Shown here: positions 59,597 through 64,000 of the stretch, piece by piece
Layout of the letters: every line of letters starts with the position of its first letter
Position numbering within the stretch: the first letter of the stretch is position 1
Assembly (NCBI GenBank): GCA_002633005.1
Contig: NMRA01000284.1
Span: forward strand, 268,978-332,977
Origin: Phoronis australis
Lineage: Eukaryota > Phoronida > Phoronidae
Reading direction: 5' to 3'
Length of the DNA: 64,000 nucleotides
Notes under the pieces: generated by a model
Databases searched by the model: none
What the model saw: only the letters and a program-made list of their open reading frames with translations
What the model was told of the DNA's origin: nothing
Program-made: the position numbers and the translations under genes

Positions 59597-59602
59597 AATA
59601 AA
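59597..59602 (+). promoter_or_regulatory. polyadenylation signal AATAAA of the peptide gene
   Basis: AATAAA lies 19 nt after the stop codon, giving a very short 3' UTR and supporting 59577 as the true gene end. Confidence 0.55.
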
Positions 59603-61190
59603 CCTAATTATTTCGCTTGCACTTATAGTAACATGAACATTGTGTGCAATTTTGTCCCAATGGTCACGTACGCTATTGTAGAAAATAAGGTGTCCCAAGA
59701 TAACTTAAAATTACCTTCTGAAATATAAATAGCAGACAAGTGTTTTACTGGGAACCAGTGGTGTTTTTCATATTCCAATAATTTCTTTAGTCAAATTTTT
59801 TTCTCATTTTACAATAATTGCTGACAAACGACGTATTATCTGCACGGCTGACACTGTCACAGTCTGCGCATGCCCCCACACAACCAATGAGTAGGCCAAC
59901 ATCACATTCAGTCATTGTATCTCATGTTTAAATCGAACACGAATTCTGAAAACAAACACGGAAACAATTCTTTTATTTTTCATTCTAACTTTGCGCATCG
60001 ACTTTGTTGAAAATTCTTCGATGTCTGCGCTGGCGTTGCACCTTGAGTTTAGTGCGAAAACTCAAAAATGTGATCTCTTCAGTTAGAGCCAACTGCGGCA
60101 ATATGTCTATGCGTTGCAAAATAAACTTGAGGATTTTTGAAATAAGAAAAACACAACACAATTACTCCCCAGTAATGCCATATCTGTTAGACATATTTTC
60201 GAATATATTGTTAACACTTTTTGGTTACCCTGTACGAACTTCATCGTTACCTTCGGGACCGTGCTAAGAGCTAAACTTATATATGAGTGACCATACGCAT
60301 ATACTAAGTAGACTCTAGAGGCAAAAAGTCTTGGTTTATGGCACCGGAGTTACGTTTTAACTAGCTTACCCCAATTATTCATCATTCCAAGCTCATTTCA
60401 TTGCCACCATTGGACCACAGCTGTTATTACAATGAGAGATTTATGGTGCATCTTTCATTTTCGCCACCTGTTGGCTGAACATGCCGGTTCACGTTCATTC
60501 TCTGGTTTCATTGGTTGGTTTCATTGTCGTTGGAGTGACGTCACGACGTAAAAGGTTGTTCATGGGTCCAGCTCGTTTATGATTTGTTATAAAGTACATT
60601 CAGTGTGAAACGTAGGTAGTGGAAACTCCATTATTAATCAACGATTTCTATCGATATTCCGCACGTGTTCTCTTGTGCGCGCGTTAATGGTCAACTGCTT
60701 GATTCTAATTGGCCTCTTGGCAATTAAATCCATTTCTGCTTATGTTACGTCACGTTTAATTTGCGTGGCAATGCTCTTTAGTTGTAAACCAACGATAATG
60801 TATTTTTATTCCAATGTGTTTTGACAGTAATGTCAATTTACATGCTTGAATACCCCTAAGATGACGTCGTTTCACTTCCATATGTGGTCACGTGATTGTT
60901 CTTTCACGCGCATACGTTTCTGTCTGGTTCCCGGCATGAACGCTAGATGGTGGGGCAGCTACCTCTTCACGTAGAGATTGAAAGAGTTTTCTCCTTTTCA
61001 CTTAGATGTGCATAGTTTTCTTACCTGTGAAACTAGCGTTGGCCTCCTATTCTTACGTACATGTATATTCTATTAGCGTACTTCTTCTCACATGTCTGCG
61101 TCTTTTAGCACATGGCATCCAGCGCTAACTTTTTTCACTCATGTCTATGGGGGTAAATACTACTGAATTTCCATTTTAGACAATTTTAGA
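59603..61190. other. intergenic, nothing recognised
   Basis: Contains a palindromic CRE-type TGACGTCA near 60536 but no nearby supported gene. No exon or element ends are recognised. Confidence 0.4.
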
Positions 61191-61191
61191 T

Positions 61192-61377
61192 CCCCGCTTT
61201 CGCATTATATCCAGGTTCTCATCCATTCCCGTGCATGCATTCTCTACTAAGACTGAGCTCAGAGGAGTATGAGACACCTTTGTGCAATGCTCGATTGTTT
61301 CCTAGGAGGGCCAGGATTCGAACCCGGGTCTCCCAAACGGGAGTCCGGGGCTCAAACCACTGAGCCACACAGTCCTC
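61192..61377 (-). mobile_element. tRNA-derived SINE, copy 2
   Basis: The minus strand starts GGAGGACTGTGTGGCTCAGT (box A-like), then a hairpin CTCCCGTTTGGGAG, then GGGTTCGAATCC (a perfect box B), with GGAGG/CCTCC able to pair as an acceptor stem. The body continues to 61192 and matches copy 1 at 15468-15661. A tRNA scan could hit this, but the anticodon arm is abnormal and the unit is repeated with its tail. Confidence 0.8.
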
Positions 61378-61849
61378 CACTTTAAGAGGTCGTAACGTTT
61401 GAAATCTTGTGCAATGAACTTCAAACCTTCTCCCTACTCAGTTCAATGATAGCATGCATTTATTTCGACATGAAATCATTCTGAATATTGTGCTTTTACT
61501 AAATCTCAAATACAAAACTTAATGCGAAATTTTAATTTCGCAATGAGCTTTGGTGAAAGTCTATTATTGTGAGTGTGCAGGGGACCACTTTGTGTCTTCA
61601 TTGTTAGGACAGCAAGTATCCGTTACTAAGTTACTTGACGCTATTTTATGACTAGTCAAGGGTTCCAATAGATCGGAGTCGTCTCTGCTAGGCCAATAAG
61701 TATAATCATTTAGAATAGAAAAAACGGGCATGCGTACTGATGCAAGCGAGTGAATTAAAAATCAAATAAGTTGTCTTCATAGTAAATAAGATTATTAAAT
61801 ACTTTATTAGATAAGTAATTGAAGCAGGTTATTACTTTAGTTAGTCTTA

Positions 61850-61979
61850 CATGGGTGGTGCAGCACTGAAAAAAGTTGGGGGCTATAGCCCCCCAGCCCC
61901 CCTCCCTGTGATGCACCGCCAATAGACCATGGGCGACGCTGTAGCCCTCCCCCCAGCACTCTATGATGCGCCGCCCATG
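61850..61979. mobile_element. MITE, CATGGGCGGCGCA family, copy 2
   Basis: It starts CATGGGTGGTGCAGCACTG and ends GATGCGCCGCCCATG, flanked by exact 5-bp duplications TCTTA (61845-61849 and 61980-61984). It has a GC-rich core with AGCCCCCCAGCCCCC. Confidence 0.85.
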
Positions 61980-62238
61980 TCTTACTTGAACTTTTTTAAC
62001 TTCTTTCTTGGTCTGTGCGTACGTCGTTCAACTCTGTAATGGTAATGATTTTCTCAATACTTGGAAAAAACGACGTGCGCTTGTTTGTTTGTCAAATAAT
62101 GTATTAATGATGTTGCGTTACTATGTATTTCAGATGGTCAAAAAAGTCAATCAGGTAGGGCAGTGGAACATTCTGGAAGTTTTCTCATGTCTCCGTGTTG
62201 ATCGCTAATACAGCTTATGCTTTCTGTTTTGTGCGACA

Positions 62239-62345
62239 GCAACAAAAACAACGTCATCATCATCAATGACAACAAAAACAACGCCATCAAAAACACAAAA
62301 CAAAACAACAACATAAACAACAACATAAATAATAACAACAACATG
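62239..62345. repeat. AAC-rich low-complexity repeat
   Basis: Imperfect (AAC)n/(AACA)n. The hydrophobic minus-strand frame across it is an artefact of GTT repeats. Confidence 0.85.
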
Positions 62346-63054
62346 TAACTTTCATTTAACAATTGCCCCACAACAAAGACAGAGGAATGAGGCCTGCCCG
62401 GCTACGGACCTTTGGACATTTGCCGCGGTGTATTATCTTCATTTCGGGATTCTATGCACCAGTGTATAGAAGCAACTTCTGCTGTGAACTCTTGCTAAGG
62501 GGGAATAGATGAGCTACATATAATAATATAATTTGTCTAAGTAGACACTGCTGACATGGGCAGAAGTGAAAATGGGATCACAAAATTTGCTCTGAAGAAT
62601 CTCGATAGAGGGTTTAGTAAGATGAGCAGACAAGAGGAAGCAGTTACGTTTGTGGCCACCTTCTGACGCCATTTGTGGACAGTAACTTGGATCAAATGCC
62701 AAGCACCAGCAACATAAAGTGACGAACGTGCATGGCTACATTCTTCTACAAGCCGGTTGACTATATATACGTAAGAGGATTCTCTTGAGTGTCAAATCGG
62801 GTGTTTGTGCAATGGGCCCGCCCTAGGTGGACGGCGCACTACTAATGGAATTTGAGCATCAGACCTCCTGCAATCTTTTCAAGTTAGTAATTACAGTTAC
62901 AATCGTCTGTTTGAAAAAGTGTTGCATCACATCCGACCAGTGCTATGTGCATGTATAGGAACATAACTTGCACACATACCATCACGCGCCTGCATACATA
63001 TAAAAATACATCATGAACACAAACGCATACATACAAACAAAACATATACGCACT

Positions 63055-63270
63055 AACATTCATACATACAAACATATATAATACATACATATTTACTAAC
63101 ATAGACATTTATGCCGCAAACAAACCTGGACAAACATACATTTTGTACATACATTCACATACACCTAGGACTATTATACACACACACAGGCACGCACGCA
63201 CGCACGCACGCACACTCATATACGTACATATGCACACACGTACATACATACATACATACATACATACCGA
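63055..63270. repeat. (CATA)n, (GCAC)n and (TACA)n simple-repeat cluster
   Basis: Contains ACATACAT runs, CACGCACGCACGCACGCACG (about 63189-63213) and a pure (TACA)n run (63241-63267). Confidence 0.9.
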
Positions 63271-64000
63271 CAAACATGCATGCCTTCCTATGTATCAATA
63301 CAAGTTTTTATAAATATTTATATTTGCTAATATCATGTTGCTATCTGTGTATGGTACACTTACGGAAGATTTTTAGGGTTGCGATAAATTAGTGCCTGGT
63401 GTCATTTTCACTGAATTTTGTTTGAGATTTTTCGCCACTGAGGACACACGCAAGGTATTTACAGAAATGTCTACACCACAGGAAAACATTCAGAACGCCT
63501 CGGGTATTTGCGTGGTTTCGATTTTACCGTCGGAGATATACGTTAACTGCGCATGTGCGGACTTAAGTCATAGGCAAGTCATGAGAATTTCAAACTGGAG
63601 AACAACTGGCCGTATGACTGAAGCTCCCTCATACGTAGAAAGCGTTCAACTCTTACGGGTACCCGAGATGTTCCATATGGGCAATAAAACGTACGTCACC
63701 GCACACTTTAAATGTTTATGTCGTGCATGTTTCATCTTTGCTTTACCAATTTCTTTTGCAGTTGCCGAATTGTTTCTTTCTTACCGCACTGTCGCACCAA
63801 CATTTTTAAAAGTATATTCTCATTAACGGAAGTCAGAAAAAGGTATGAACAGACTGCACTCGCACTACCGTATTACTTTAATCTGGTCCACGTTGCGCGC
63901 CTGAATACTTCCACATGGCGCCATTACGTACAGCCCGGGTCAAATGGACATTGTTTATATTCTGAACATTTACCATTTGTTAATTTAATGAATCTATTTT
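63271..64000. other. right edge, no gene supported
   Basis: A 144-codon plus-strand frame (63392-63826) has no recognisable domain. Part of it (63495-63580) is loosely similar to the decayed repeat at 32186-32560. Confidence 0.35.

Noticed and set aside
61310-61377. Possible tRNA gene on the minus strand
   Set aside because: A and B boxes are good, but the anticodon arm is replaced by a hairpin and the unit recurs with a shared non-tRNA body, so it is a SINE.
62147-62371. Very hydrophobic Leu/Met/Phe-rich minus-strand frame
   Set aside because: Artefact of GTT/AAC simple repeats, not a membrane protein.

Overview
The window is an intron-rich animal nuclear genome segment, A+T-leaning and dense in transposon remnants. 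Coding exons are short (31-315 nt apart from one 1.3 kb terminal exon) and are joined at GT-AG sites. A metazoan 4-coumarate-CoA-ligase-like gene, CR1/Jockey-like LINE fragments and many small terminal-inverted-repeat elements suggest an invertebrate, perhaps a marine deuterostome or a lophotrochozoan. The sequence alone does not fix the species. Three single N bases (23494, 41506, 48912) show it comes from an assembly.

Region 1, 1-21000. An 18-exon plus-strand gene (935-20227) encodes an EDEM3-type ER mannosidase-like protein: signal peptide, GH47 domain, protease-associated (PA) domain, a long lineage-specific acidic tail, and a C-terminal KDEL. A probable first coding exon of a divergent minus-strand gene lies about 400 bp upstream, so 539-934 is probably a bidirectional promoter. 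The introns hold a Mutator-like fold-back element, a Harbinger-like MITE, a TTAA-flanked piggyBac-like element, a tRNA-derived SINE, a decayed LINE, and a tandem duplication of the end of exon 4.

Region 2, 21000-40000. No complete gene is visible. It contains a decayed LINE reverse transcriptase on the minus strand (about 27340-28030), several MITE families, a minisatellite (35040-35345) and three weak orphan exon candidates.

Region 3, 40000-49800. An 11-exon minus-strand gene (40234-49771) encodes a 4CL/luciferase-family acyl-CoA synthetase with an Arg-rich N-terminus that looks mitochondrial. Its first intron holds LINE debris with an exact 251-bp duplication that ends at an N.

Region 4, 49800-64000. 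Mostly repeats. A compact three-exon plus-strand gene (58721-59577) encodes a 66-residue secreted precursor. Its predicted 22-residue peptide ends R-Y-Gly, and a phase-2 intron splits that Arg codon. This arrangement is typical of NPY/NPF-family genes, and it is the most interesting find in the window.

The three supported genes have no visible functional link. One acts in ER-associated degradation of glycoproteins, one in carboxylic-acid activation, and one in peptide signalling.
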